From: Cornus controversa
Lineage: Eukaryota; Streptophyta; Magnoliopsida; Cornales; Cornaceae
Reading direction: 5' to 3'
Length of the DNA stretch: 64,000 nucleotides
Assembly: GCA_026545225.1 (NCBI GenBank)
Contig: CM048853.1
Span: 17,672,755-17,736,754, forward strand
Shown here: positions 10,801 to 25,536 of the stretch, piece after piece
How positions within the stretch are numbered: the first letter of the stretch is position 1
Layout of the letters: each line of letters starts with the position of its first letter
Notes under the pieces: generated by a model
What the model saw: only the letters and a program-made list of their open reading frames with translations
Databases searched by the model: none
What the model was told of the DNA's origin: nothing
Position numbers and translations under genes: made by a program

Positions 10801-13800
10801 CGTACAAATTGCTCTGAATCATAAGTTTAATATTTTGACGCTCATCCTTGGAGAAAGGAACATTATACACAATCTTGGCCTGAAATAAGCATACAGTTAC
10901 CCAAATTCACCAACATTATCCATTTTCAGCAAAAAAACCAGTGCAACCTTTAATGAAGGTAAAAAAAGACTAATTGGAATGATAGAAAAGGCAACATATT
11001 TACTAGCAAGTTTTCCATATGTATACATTCTGCATGTCTATTGGTCCATAAAGGTAAGCATACACAGTGAGATAAAAACCATTCGAACACCTGGTTTAAT
11101 GAATCATGAAGTGAAGTAAAATAATAATTATAATAATAATAATAATAAAGAAAACTTGCAGCAATAATTCTCTTTGTCACGTCAAGTACATTTTCAGCTC
11201 ACAGGGAAAATATAATTGGTAGGCATGTTTTCTTGGTTTCATTATATCTGTATGCAAACAAAATATCCCCATCAAAATCATCTATGAGGACTGCCAGAGG
11301 GCATTAATGAACTCAAAATCAAGTTGACAGAAAATCCAGTAATGACCATTCCACGGAGTGCCATGGAGTTCAGTATTTACCAATGTTGGCAAATTTGTGT
11401 ACAATACATGTATTATATGTGTAAATACTTCTGAAAACTACTTCCATTTTCCATGTGGTATTTGAGGAATTGTAAAGAAAACATTTTTTTAATATATATC
11501 CATATGATATCTGCAAATTTTGGGCTGCATTTTGTGTGGTAGTAAAGAAACGACAGCATATATGTTAAAATAACTGAAAAGGAAGAAGACTCAAAGGCCT
11601 AGTCCCTAGCACTATTTCCCTATATAGTATATCCCATTGGTCCTGAGGAGTTGAAAAAAAAAACGTACGTTTTGCCCGCTAAAGGACACTAGGTACACCC
11701 ATATTCAACTTGCAATTAAGAGTCAACCCTCAACATTATTATGCTCTCTGTCCACTCTCCCTCTCTCTCCAATTGCAAATATTGTAAGGGTTTAACATAT
11801 TTTCTCTGAATAGTGAAAGACTGATAGTATCTACTGTCACTGTTGTCTAGTGGACACTAAGTAGATTAAGACAACCAAAGCCTTTTTTTCTAATTTCTTG
11901 GGGTCGGCTACATGAATCCTATTTTTTCAATCTGCTCTATCTAAGGCCATGGTCTCAGTCAAACCATATATTATTATATCCGTCCATACTAACTCTACCA
12001 ACGTAAACTTTGGTCTTCCTCTTCTCCTAGTATTACCCTTAGTACCCTCAGTGTGGACTATGTCACTCTTCCTAACTAGCTTACTTGAAAGTCTTCTATG
12101 CACATCTCCAAACTATCTTAACAAATTTTCTCGCATTTTATCTCCAGTTGGTGCTACTCCTACCATCTCACGAATGTAATCATTTCTAATTCTATCATTT
12201 CTAGTCTTACCGCACATCTATCTCAATATCCTCATTTTTGTTACTCTCACTTTGTGCATATCTTATTTCCTAATTGCCCAATATTCTATCCCATAGAGTA
12301 TGGCTAGTCTAATAGTTGTTCTATAGAACTTTCCTTTCAATTTTAACAGGATACACTGATCACACAATATACTAGATGCACTCTTTCATTTAACCCATCC
12401 TGCCTTGTTTATGATTAACAACATTTTCAATTTCATAATTGAGCCAAAGTAACGAAAATGTTCACCTTTTTGTATCTCTTGATTCTCAATCTTCACTACA
12501 TCCTCATTTACATTTCTAGATTTACTAAAGTTACACTTCATATATTATGTTTTATTTCTACTTAACTTAAAACCCTTTTAATTCTAGAGCTTCCCTCCAA
12601 ACCTCCAATTTGGCATCGACTCCTCTAGTCTCATCGATTAAAATAATATCATCGGCTAATAACATACTCCATAGAATCTTATCTTGAGTGTGTCTTGTTA
12701 GCTCATCCATAAGGCAAAAGTTTAATGTTGACCTTTGATGTAAGCCTACAATAATTGAAAATTCTCTTATTTTGCCTACAATCATCCTAACTATAGTTCC
12801 TAGATTAAGACTGATCTAAGTATTAAAACAATTATTTAATACCCCTTTTAATTTTAATGCATCTTCCATGAAAATTAAGGTATGGTGGTCCATAAGGAGA
12901 ACACTAAGAGATCTACAACTAGCAGGTTCATATGCTGAGCATGGGTGATCATGGAGGCAAACAAATTTTCGTAGGCATGGTACTGTTCTAGCACATGAAT
13001 CTTTATACTATTTTATCACATGTAGGCAAATAAATTTCCCTAGTCATCACTTTCTTTAGAATCATTTTTTTTTTTTAATTCTTGATACCAAAACTAAAAT
13101 GTAAAGAAAGAAAAAATATATTTTTTTGTAATGCCTGACCACATCTATAATATTTTTCTGTTTCCGTTTTATTATGCGATTTTTTTGACTTTTTCAAACA
13201 AAAAATTGAATTATACCCTACTTACCTGAACCAGTTTGTTTACCGTACTGTATTTTACAAACTAGGGTATTTATATTGATGCATTATTTTATGGTTAAGG
13301 ATGCGTTTTGATGCAAGATGGGAAGAAAGTAGATTACGCTTTATGATAATTGAAGCCATGTGAATAAAACTACTCTAGAGTTCTATCTGGGATCCACAGG
13401 GTCAAAGTCACTAAAACTACAATGGCCATGTGTAATGACTGAAAAGTCTGATCCTAGTTGATTGGGCTTATAAAAGTGGGATCCTTGAAATTGAATCAAT
13501 CCCTCATGTGACAACTATAGGTTGAGTTGTATTAATTTGATATGGATAACCAAGGGATACTAACAACTGTAAGTTTGCCTTAGCACAGATCATCCTACTA
13601 ATAGTTGTATGTTAAATGTGTTAGGTTGCATTAACCCTTAGTAAAAACTTCAAGTCGGGTGTGATTGCAACTGTAGTTGTAATAGCATATCACACATTCG
13701 AGTATGAGATTAGTCACTTTGTGCAAAATAATGTCAGAGGTTACATTTGTCTCTGCTCTTATCACCCTGCATAGGTGAGAAATGCATTAGTCAATGCACT

Positions 13801-16650
13801 TTTCTTATCGTCTATGAGTTGTGTGCATGCATGACTAGAGCTATCATGTGCTTTCATAATTATCATTGTCGCAACCATGACATCATACTAGACATTGGCA
13901 AAGGGATAGTTAGCTTAACTAATTAATTTAATCACATAATTGTTTGAGATTAGGGAACGATAACCTAGAAAAGGCAATATTTTAATATATATTTATGTAT
14001 TGAGTTGTGAACTTATGCTTGCTAAGTCTTTCAAGTAATCAAGGAAACTAGCATATTCTTGCAAAGGGAGTTCATTAAATTTTAGTGGATATATTAGTTT
14101 GGTTGGGCCTTGTTTTTATGAGAGAATGGATTTTTTAGCAAGGATGTATATAATGGCATTAGAAGTATGATTCTCGGGATTTGAGAATTATGTCAAGGTT
14201 GATTTAACTACAAACTGATTAACTTCATTTAGTCATTCAGAGTAATTAACCGCTCAAAAACTGTACTAGTTTTTGTTCCCAAATTTGCACACCAGATCTG
14301 GATATAAGATAAGAAAACCTCACATTCACACTTGGGGTGTGAAAGTTAGACACTCACTTTATTGAACATATGAATAGTGTCTTGTTTAAAAATATAAATA
14401 CGTCGAAATCTGTAAATGAATTTCACCAATGTAAAACTTTTATGGGTTCAGAATTTTTTTTTTCCCCAGGAAAATGGGTTTTTACATTGTGCAGGTGATG
14501 ATTTTTAGTTTTTTCTTTTTTCCTTTTCTTATTATCACCAATGATTAAGTTGCATAGTCGTGTAATCAATTATTTATTCTTTCTCCAACTGAAGTTCTTG
14601 TTCGTTTTTATGCCCTGCAAATCTGGTGCCCATGTAAGCATAGTAAAGTAACCATAATGTTGTATGACTATAAAAGAATGTAAAGTAATTGATCTATTTG
14701 GTATTTACATATTTTAATAAAACAATAAATGAATGGATAACAATGGAAAGAAAAAAGTTGTATCCTTCTGATTATGTGATACCTGTTTGAATATGGTACT
14801 TGTCCCAGATTTATCATGACCAACTAGAAGAAGTTTATTTAGTGTTTTCTGGCCAATGAAGTTTGGAACAACTCTATCAGCAAGATTTTCGTTTTCTTCC
14901 ACTGAAGGATTCACAGTCTTGGGAGGAAATGGCAAAGACAAGAGAGCACAAAATAGCTTGATTCCAGTCTGGAAAGGAAGTTTGTTGACCATATTTGAAT
15001 GTCTGATGATTAAGATGAAATATGAAAAACAATCATGCAGAAGGACAACCAGATTCACACTCACCTTGTCCCATATTCGCCCCCTCAGATTCCTCTGTCC
15101 CACTTCCTGGTAGGTTCCATCATCACTCAACCAAAAGTGAGGGCTTCCTTCACAATGGATTCTTGCCAACTGTAAGATTCCACAGAATGGTGACTACTTT
15201 ATACATTTACAAATATACATTTACAGAACTAGATCATGTCAGCAAAACAACCTTCAGCATCCGGAGCTCTGGTTTTGTAATCTCCCGATCATTTATTAAT
15301 ATATTTGTGTTTCCATTGCTAGCATTCTGCATGATGGGACCACCAACAGCCAGATGGGGGCTTATAATCTGACAAGGTTTCTGCCCCTCCTGTTTGAATC
15401 AGCCAAGAACGTTATTTTAATCATGACATAAAAAAAATTAAGTTTAAGAGAAAAAAGTTTAAGTACAATTTGATGCTCACCTTTCCCCAAAGCCCAGATA
15501 CCTTATCATACCAATACTTTCCTGGTTTTAATTTTTTTGGTGGGTTCTGACAGCTTTGCAATGAAACCAACTCCTTGTGACAAAGAGGCTTGTCATTCAC
15601 ACAAACAAGCTCAGGTGTTAGCTGATTTGCTTCACATGATATCTCAGACCTCATTATCTGTTTTATTTCCATATCTGTAAGCAACCTCCTAAGCATCCAG
15701 GAAAATTTCCCCAGGGTCCCCCGCTTTGACTCATCAATTGGAAAACCGATGCAAGTAATACATTTTCTTCCTTCAGGCATCGATCCCATTGCTCTGATCA
15801 CACAATTGGCACAATACTTTGCATCGCAAACTATGCAAACCTCCTTTTCAGTGAATCGGTTTCCTTTAGTGCATCGACGACATAACCCTTTCTTCACATT
15901 AGCTTTACTCCCATTTCTTTCTTGGATAATTTCCAGCTCAACATGATCGCTTTCCTCAGGAAGTACATAACTTGATTCAGGACCAGAGAAAGTTACATGA
16001 CAGGGAGTTTCATCAATGCAATCCTCATTTCTGCAAGAAGAAACTTCTGAGGAAGTCCGGGAGCCCAATGGGGATTTGTTCAAATCCCAACCCACCTCAT
16101 CATCATCATCATCTTGTAAACCCCCCACATCTGAGCTTCCTGATAACTCATGGGAATCATCAGGACCATCAGAGAACCCCAATGTACCAGAACTTCCAGT
16201 TCCATCAAGTACATTGGGTGCTGCATATTCATCACCTTCTGTCAAACCTAACGCAGTCCAGCTATCTATCACTTTCAGTGATTTACATGATATGCCATGA
16301 TCATCAGAGAACACCACCTCGCCCGAACCAACAAATTCACCCGAATGGCCCCCTGAATTTGGCCGTATAGACACTACAGAACTTAATTTTGACGATTTCT
16401 TGTTCAAGTGATCACCCTTCTTTGCAATTGGTTGAATAGTTGGCAATAACAAATTAGAATTTGGCAAGGAAACAGGGGCAGCAACAGGTATACAGTCGAT
16501 ATCGACCGGAACTGCCCGGGGAATATCATAGGTGACTGGTGGACCACTGTACTCCACCGCGAATGAATACTCAACGCTGTAGTCATCACCATCATATTTA
16601 TTACCATCCCTGCGTGAAACAGGTAAAAAGAAATTCAGAAGGCTAGTCAT
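7849..16650 (-). CDS. XLG: Extra-large GTP-binding protein (XLG), 3' exons missing
   Basis: Non-canonical plant G-alpha subunit; family members partner the G-beta-gamma dimer at the plasma membrane and nucleus in immunity and growth signalling. Inferred minus-strand exons: 15481-16650, 15252-15389, 15065-15169, 14783-14968, 10705-10879, 8683-8924, 7849-8012; phases agree at every junction. Exon 1 (390 residues) has the N-terminal [22 protein letters not shown] block, acidic stretches near 180-185 and a cysteine-rich region (Cys 257, 260, 272, 275, 280, 283, 297, 300). The P-loop, [13 protein letters not shown] (about 521-533), has Thr where classical G-alpha has Lys, as usual for XLGs. Later exons give the helical and switch parts up to NDPLL. 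About 727 residues are visible against roughly 850-890 for the family, so the last 120-180 (guanine-specificity loop and C-terminal helix) lie beyond base 1 or are lost. The paralogue (XLG1/2/3) cannot be fixed by eye. Confidence 0.88.
9377..9948. mobile_element. Non-autonomous hAT element with CGTGTC-rich ends
   Basis: Terminal inverted repeats CTARGAAGCACGGAYAC mark the two ends. The 8-bp direct repeat CCCCCAAT flanks it on both sides (9369-9376 and 9949-9956), the target size of hAT elements. The outer 120-150 bp on each side consist of many short copies of GACACG or its complement CGTGTC, which may be transposase-binding subterminal repeats. The centre is AT-rich and non-coding. It lies in the XLG intron between the exons at 8683-8924 and 10705-10879. 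Confidence 0.75.
10178..10465. repeat. Tandem duplication (about 145 bp unit) in an XLG intron
   Basis: Two direct copies start TTTTCAATGATATTCAAATT (10178 and about 10326). Each contains CACTTAATTGAATAA, TTATCAAACAGCAC and GTTTGGTGTGCGATAATTG. TTATCAAACAGCAC and its near complement suggest the unit is a MITE or a piece of one. More TTAAGTACTGAAAATT-like words lie just upstream (9975-10070). Confidence 0.65.
11880..12785 (-). mobile_element. LINE (non-LTR) reverse transcriptase 3' fragment
   Basis: Minus-strand translation gives the second half of a plant LINE reverse transcriptase: a GLHQ-S-L piece, [12 protein letters not shown] (active-site box; family form FADDIVLIDETR), then [14 protein letters not shown]. 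Further downstream come degenerate pieces of the C-terminal part, including [12 protein letters not shown]-, [18 protein letters not shown]- and GRPKF-like words. Stops and frameshifts break the frame, and the endonuclease and 5' part are absent, as in a 5'-truncated copy. It sits in the 3.9 kb XLG intron between exons 14783-14968 and 10705-10879. No poly(A) tail or target duplication could be fixed. Confidence 0.75.
12786..14782. other. Intron DNA of the XLG gene, nothing else recognised
   Basis: AT-rich, no protein-like frame, no clear inverted or tandem repeat. It forms the 5' half of the long XLG intron. Confidence 0.5.
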
Positions 16651-16677
16651 CTTTGCTACTTCAATCCAAAGGTGGGT

Positions 16678-16985
16678 TGAAACCTAAACCCTATTTTCAA
16701 ACCTCCCTGAATCAGAAACTATAAAAACTTGAACTTAAACTCTCTCCATTTTCTCTCTTTGCTGAGCTAAAAACTAAGGAAAACACATGATACTCTACTC
16801 TAACGATTTTAGAAAGCAGTAAAATGATAATAATTTGGCTGAAACCTAAACCCTAATTTCAAACCCCGGTGAATAAAAAATCATCAAAAATTGAACTTAA
16901 ACTCTCTCTCTCTCTTTCCTGAGCAAAACACACGATACACTACTCTTTCAATTCTTGAGAGCAGTGAAATGGAAATAATTTGAAG
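16678..16985. repeat. Tandem duplication in the XLG 5' leader/promoter
   Basis: Two diverged copies of about 145-165 bp, each opening TGAAACCTAAACCCTA and containing TTGAACTTAAACTCTCTC, AACACACGATAC-like and GCAGTGAAATG-like words, ending in ATAATTTG. They lie just before the XLG start codon (minus strand), so the duplication may lengthen the 5' UTR or double promoter elements such as the CT-rich tract. Confidence 0.7.
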
Positions 16986-17209
16986 AATGAAAACACTAGA
17001 TATGAAAATGGACTGAAACTTGGAATTATTATATAAAAAGAAACATGGTTTGGTCATACTCTTACCAGCAAAGAACGGAGACTTAGGAGACAGAGAAGGT
17101 TGTGAAGAGAGGACCACAAAATCAGAAGACCAGAACAACGCGCTTTGTCCAAATTTTCCAGGAGTGAGAGAAAAAAAAGCTAAGAAAATTAATAAAACGA
17201 GGTGCTAGT

Positions 17210-17885
17210 TAGTGGCATCATCTGCAATTGAATATAGCATTTTCCACTTGTACATATATCGGGGTTGGACTTCTGGGTCAATGATGGCACATCAAAGGGT
17301 AATTTTGTCAGAAATGTACACCATCCAGTGAAGAACTATTGGGCTCTTTTGGCATTTGCTCTACGTTTTCTGTTTTGTTTTTCTGTTTTTGTTTTTTATT
17401 TGAGCGTGAGACCCGTTTGGTCTTTTACGGCTTTGTTGTTGACCTTAGTGGGCAGAAAGAAATGCATAAAAAAGAGGTCCATTGTGTCGTGTACTACAAG
17501 AAGAGTCTCATTTTCCCATTGGAGTTGTTTTAAGTCTGCTATGCTGTTTCGTAACTATCGGTCAAATTACCAACTCAACTACTCTATTTGTTGAAGTTTA
17601 GACTAGTAGTATATCAAAAAGAATAATAATTTTTAAACGAGGAATGTTTTCTCAGGGCTGACCCGAGTACAGAGGTACAAAGGCCGAGCAATCCAAGGGA
17701 TCAGAATCCTCTCCTGTAACGGATCATGCCGTACACTTGCACCGTTTTATAAGTAATTCAGTGACTTTATTTTGATTTTAGCTTTGCTCCATTTTCCATC
17801 CCTAACTTCCTCCTTTATATACATTTTCAATATTTTATTATAACAATACATACAAACTTTGTTTCTTCTCTTGTTATATTCCTAC

Positions 17886-17928
<43 letters not shown>

Positions 17929-18179
17929 TGTACATTTTTTTTCTTTTCACTTCAAATTCAATAACTTTTACTACAAATAATATTTTTTGATGAAACTAAT
18001 TTTGTTCAATAGAATATTTTGAGAGCTTCAATTTGAATCTAACTTAGGCTATGTTTTAACTTAAGATAAAAAAAAGGTTATAATTTTTTCAATTTATGAC
18101 TACACATTTGAGTAATTTTTCAAAGTGTTTCTCACACATAAAATATATACATTTTAATATTTTTTTTAAATATTTGTTA
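17210..18179. other. XLG upstream region, no gene seen
   Basis: Probably holds the XLG promoter (minus strand). No protein-like frame was recognised; the plus frames at 17265-17594 look random. Contains the (TA)n tract at 17890-17928. Confidence 0.4.
17890..17928. repeat. (TA)n microsatellite
   Basis: An uninterrupted TA tract of about 39 bp. Confidence 0.95.
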
Positions 18180-19490
18180 AAAAAAATTGTGTTTAAATGT
18201 TTATAGAAATAAAAAGAAAATTGTGCTTAAAAAAATTAAAAGATTTTTTTCACAAATAAATCATAAAAATTTACATTCGCATTTTTTTATCGCATTTTTA
18301 CTCACTTTCAACACATTTAAAGTATTTTATCACACTTCAAATAAATATTTTTTTATGTTATTCACATTTTTTAATCTCATTTTTTCTCACTTTTCACACA
18401 TTTAAAATACTTTTTCACACACCTAAAATAAATATTTTTTATGTCTTTTTATTTTTTTAGGAACTCTTAGACATATTTGAAAGATGTATTTGTACAAAAA
18501 CAAATCATAAAAAATTATATTCACAATTTTTAGACTCATTTTTTCTCACTTTTCACACTTTAAAGTATTTTTCACACTTTAAAGTATTTTTCACACATTT
18601 AAATTACTTTTCCATACACTTAAAACAAATAATTTTTTATGTTTTTTCTTTCCAATTTTTTTAGGAATTCAAAGGCATATATGAATGATGTTTTTACACA
18701 CAAAAAAATCATAAAAATTTACATTCACATTTTTTAATCTCATTTTTTTTCACTTTCCATACTTTTAAAGTACTTTCCACACACTTAAAACAAATAATTT
18801 TTTTCTTTTTTTCTTTTTAAATTTTTTAGGAACTCTTAAACATATTTGAAGGATGTATTTGCACAAAAAAAATCATAAAAATTTAAATTCACATTTTTTA
18901 AACTCATTTTTTCTCACTTTTCACACTTTTAAAGTACTTTTCACACATTTAAAATATTTATCCACACATTTATGTTACTTTTCCACACACCTAAATCAAA
19001 TACTTTTTTATGTTTTTTCTTTCCAATTTTTTTAGGAACTCTTAGCCATATATGAAGGATGTTTTTTGAACAAAAAATTAAATTCATATTTTTTAATCTC
19101 ATTTTTTTTCACTTTTCACACTTTTAAAGTAATTTCCACACACTTAAAACAAATAATTTTTTTAATATTTTTATTTCTAATTTTTTTAGGAACTCTTAGG
19201 CATATTTGAAGGATATATTTGCACAAAAAAATCATAAAAATTTAAATTTACATTTTTTAAGCTAATTTTTTTTTCACTTTCCACACTTTTAAAGTACTTT
19301 CCATACATTTAATGTATTTTTTCACACATTTATAGTACTTCTCCACACCTAAAACAAATCTTTTTTTATGTTTTTTCATTTCAATTTTTTTAGGAACTCT
19401 TACACATATATATATGAAGGATGTTTTTGCACAAAATAATCATAAAAATTTATATTCACATTTTTTGATCTCATTTTTTGAGCTTTAAAA
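18180..19490. repeat. AT-rich satellite-like array, unit about 160-205 bp
   Basis: About seven units. Landmarks in order: TTTTTTTAGGAACTCTTA, a CATATTTGAAGGATGT word, CACAAAAAAATCATAAAAAT, a TTCACATTTTTTAATCTCA word, TTTCTCACTTTTCACAC, then CACTTAAAACAAATAATTTT. The TTAGGAA landmark recurs near 18460, 18660, 18828, 19030, 19187 and 19389, giving variable spacing and internal duplications of CACATTTAAAGTA-type words. No frame in it looks coding. It lies between XLG and the peroxidase gene. Confidence 0.75.
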
Positions 19491-19581
19491 ATATTATTGT
19501 TAGTTTGGATGGCATGAAAGTGAAAAGAAAATTATTAAACTTACCAAAATTACCCTTATTTTGTAAAGTTGTGTAGACTAA

Positions 19582-19792
19582 GGCCCTGTTTGGATTGGCT
19601 TTTAAAAAGCGGCTTTCGATTTTTCAAGCTCAAAAGTCATTTTGGAGAGTGTTTGGATTGGTAAGGTGGAAGAGCTTCAAAGTCCAAAAAGAGCGTTTAA
19701 AGGAAGCTGGGGGTACCAGATTCCTGATTTAAATTCTGCTTCTCTTTTTCTTCTGCGTAAAAGCCGAAGCAAAAGTTCTACCAAACGGGACC
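19582..19792. mobile_element. Tourist-like MITE (PIF/Harbinger type)
   Basis: A 211-bp element with ends GGCCCTGTTTGG and the inverse of GGTCCCGTTTGG, flanked by TAA on both sides (19579-19581, 19793-19795). TIR sequence, size and 3-bp target fit Tourist-like MITEs. It has no coding capacity. Confidence 0.75.
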
Positions 19793-19795
19793 TAA

Positions 19796-20859
19796 ATAGA
19801 AAAGCTCTCTACAATTCTTTGATGACTTATAAATATCATAGATATTTTTTTGGAGTATTAAACTTGTAAAATATCATAATAGCAATTGCTTGCCTCTATT
19901 AACCTTCAAAGTACTCAGAGGCTTAAGGAATATTGAAAAACAATGGGGTCTAAACAAATAGAAAAAAATTATTAGTGCTTATATCTTCACGATAGGACAG
20001 CCTTGCGAGATTGGTTGTTTTGGCTTTTTCAAATCACTGGCTCTCAAACTTAATTTTCTCGACGAAATCAACTTTTTTTCCTGAATCAAACTCACCAACT
20101 TCATGAATTCAGTACGTTTGTGAAAAAAGATATAATGATGGAAACATGGGTATAAAAAAAATTTCTTTCCTGTTGCTTCCCACAAACCAAACTCAAAAAA
20201 TTTTAATTTTTTTTCCATTCCAGCCAAAGAGTTTTATGAATTCCAACCATTTTTTTCTTTTTGAGTGGAAATTGTTTTTTGTTGAAAGGTTTAGTTGTAT
20301 GGATGTATGAACTGTACACGGCCCATGAGGCCCAAAACAGAGGCATGAAGCCATACATTGCTGGAAATCACAAGTGGTCAGCCCAAATCTAACTAGATTC
20401 CAAGCACAGAGCCGTTGGATTCTTTTGATTTCTATATGGAAAGTATACTTACAAAGTTGTTTGATTTATTATTTCTATTTCTTTTAGACTTCGATCTCTT
20501 CATATATACATATTTATCTATATACACCTATATATCATTCTCTTTGGTACTTTTTCAAGATCTAATTCCGGACTACAATACCAATCCTTTTGTTGATTGA
20601 GTAATATAGTTGAAGAGTCAAATGCAAGTAAATTTGATCAAGGAATGATTGAACCAAAAATTCCTAGTGTTGTAATGCATGTTCTTCTTTAGAATAATTG
20701 ATTTGATGAAAATTAACTTATTGGTTAAGATCTTGAAAATAAATTCACATATATATGCCTATCATCCTTTACTACTCTATAATATATACTATAATATATA
20801 TGCAGCAATGATGTACGCATACATGCAAGATGGATCCAAGAACAACATTAATAAATTTA

Positions 20860-20890
<31 letters not shown>

Positions 20891-20957
20891 CTCAGATCAT
20901 ATATAAGTTACAGTAGTTCCAAACAAGGGGTGATATTAATTAGGACCCCAAACCTAG
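19796..20957. other. Peroxidase downstream spacer, no gene seen
   Basis: AT-rich spacer with a (TA)n tract at 20864-20890. The open frames here have no protein character. The part next to 20957 should hold the peroxidase 3' UTR. Confidence 0.45.
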
Positions 20958-24255
<3,298 letters not shown>

Positions 24256-25297
24256 AGCTAGCTCTTTTCAATATTATTGTGATCAATGAACCGTTCGTTT
24301 GTGCATGTATTAATGCTAACTATCCATGATATTGGTTAATTTATATGCAAAAACAAAGGAATAACGAAGAGAGTTCATTGGCTAGTGCTTAGAGAGTGGT
24401 AGAGCCACTATATATATATATATATTTGATATGATGCAATGCACTAGTCACTACTTATCTCCTTGTTCATATTAATACAAAATAAAGTTGAAGTTGCAGA
24501 TCGACATGGCCATTAGCTTGTATCAACTATATATATATATATATATATAATTCCTTTCGATCTCTTTATAACACTTTCTCATCAAATTAAATGATTCATC
24601 CAATAAAAAAGCAGCCGCCTCAAGAAGAGTTTTGGAATGTTGATGGACCTTTCACAAATCTTGGTGACGCACTTGGGAGAAGCAACTACTTAATTCATTG
24701 AGTCAGATCCTTACTTGAAATTAATGCCAATTGTATACTGACATAAGATGCTCGTCATTTTATCATTAGTTTGTTACTTTATAAATAGTGACCGAAAATG
24801 TGTAGATATAATACTGTGTGTGTGTTAAGTTTTCGATACAATGGGTCATGGGTGTTGTAAGTATTCCATTTTTTATTTATTTAAGTTGTTACATGTGCAC
24901 CAAAAAGGGTTCTTATTTTTTTTTTAATTTTTGGATCCCGGTTTCTCATATATATTTTATTTTTTCTAACAAACATGGAATAAGAGAACTCGAACATAAA
25001 CTCACATGCTCATAGAATTTGACGCTCTACCAATTTGATCATCGGGTGAAAAAATTATTGAATATTTAGAAGTATCATATTCCTTATATATTTAACGAAT
25101 ATATATATTTTTTTTAATTATAAAAAATATCAATTTATCATCGGTGATATGTTACTCTTACTGGATGTATGAGAATGGATACGAAGCAAGTCAACTCAAA
25201 TAAAAGAGAGAAAAATGAAAACACATTTGCATATATATGTTCCACTAATCTTGAATAAGTTAAAATACACGTGTAACTGGAATAGTGCTAACTGTGT
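24256..25297. other. Peroxidase upstream region
   Basis: Presumed promoter side of the peroxidase gene on the minus strand. TA tracts lie at about 24411-24424 and 24531-24549. No coding frame was recognised. Confidence 0.45.
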
Positions 25298-25453
25298 GTA
25301 GATATTTCAATATTCAATTTGCATATTGTAAGTGCTTGCCATTATACTTACTTTATGGTCTGCTACTTTATTCCAAAGTAATATATAGCATATCATAAAG
25401 TAAGTATAATGGCAATCACTTACAATATGCAAATTGAATATTGAAATATCTAC
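25298..25453. repeat. Near-perfect inverted repeat, 60-bp arms, 36-bp loop
   Basis: The left arm (25298-25357) and right arm (25394-25453) are reverse complements with one mismatch seen by eye. The arms begin GTAGATATTTCAATATTC. The loop contains TCTGCTACTTTATTCCAAAG. Such identity implies a recent or maintained hairpin, either a young foldback MITE or an inverted duplication able to yield small RNAs. Confidence 0.9.
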
Positions 25454-25456
25454 GCA

Positions 25457-25457
<1 letters not shown>

Positions 25458-25502
<45 letters not shown>
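25458..25502. repeat. (TA)n microsatellite
   Basis: A TA tract of about 44 bp directly after the 60-bp-arm hairpin. Confidence 0.93.
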
Positions 25503-25506
<4 letters not shown>

Positions 25507-25536
25507 GGCTAGAGAAGAAGAAATTAAAAAAAAAAA

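Noticed and set aside
15749-16370. Plus-strand frames opposite XLG exon 1
   Set aside because: Shadows of the XLG exon on the minus strand, which has the recognisable cysteine-rich and [10 protein letters not shown] blocks.
18180-19035. Short plus-strand frames in the AT-rich array
   Set aside because: Lys/Asn/Phe/His-rich translations simply mirror the tandem units.
20679-20906. Frame ending in YIYIYIYI
   Set aside because: Produced by the (TA)n tract; the same holds for several other Tyr-Ile runs in the window.
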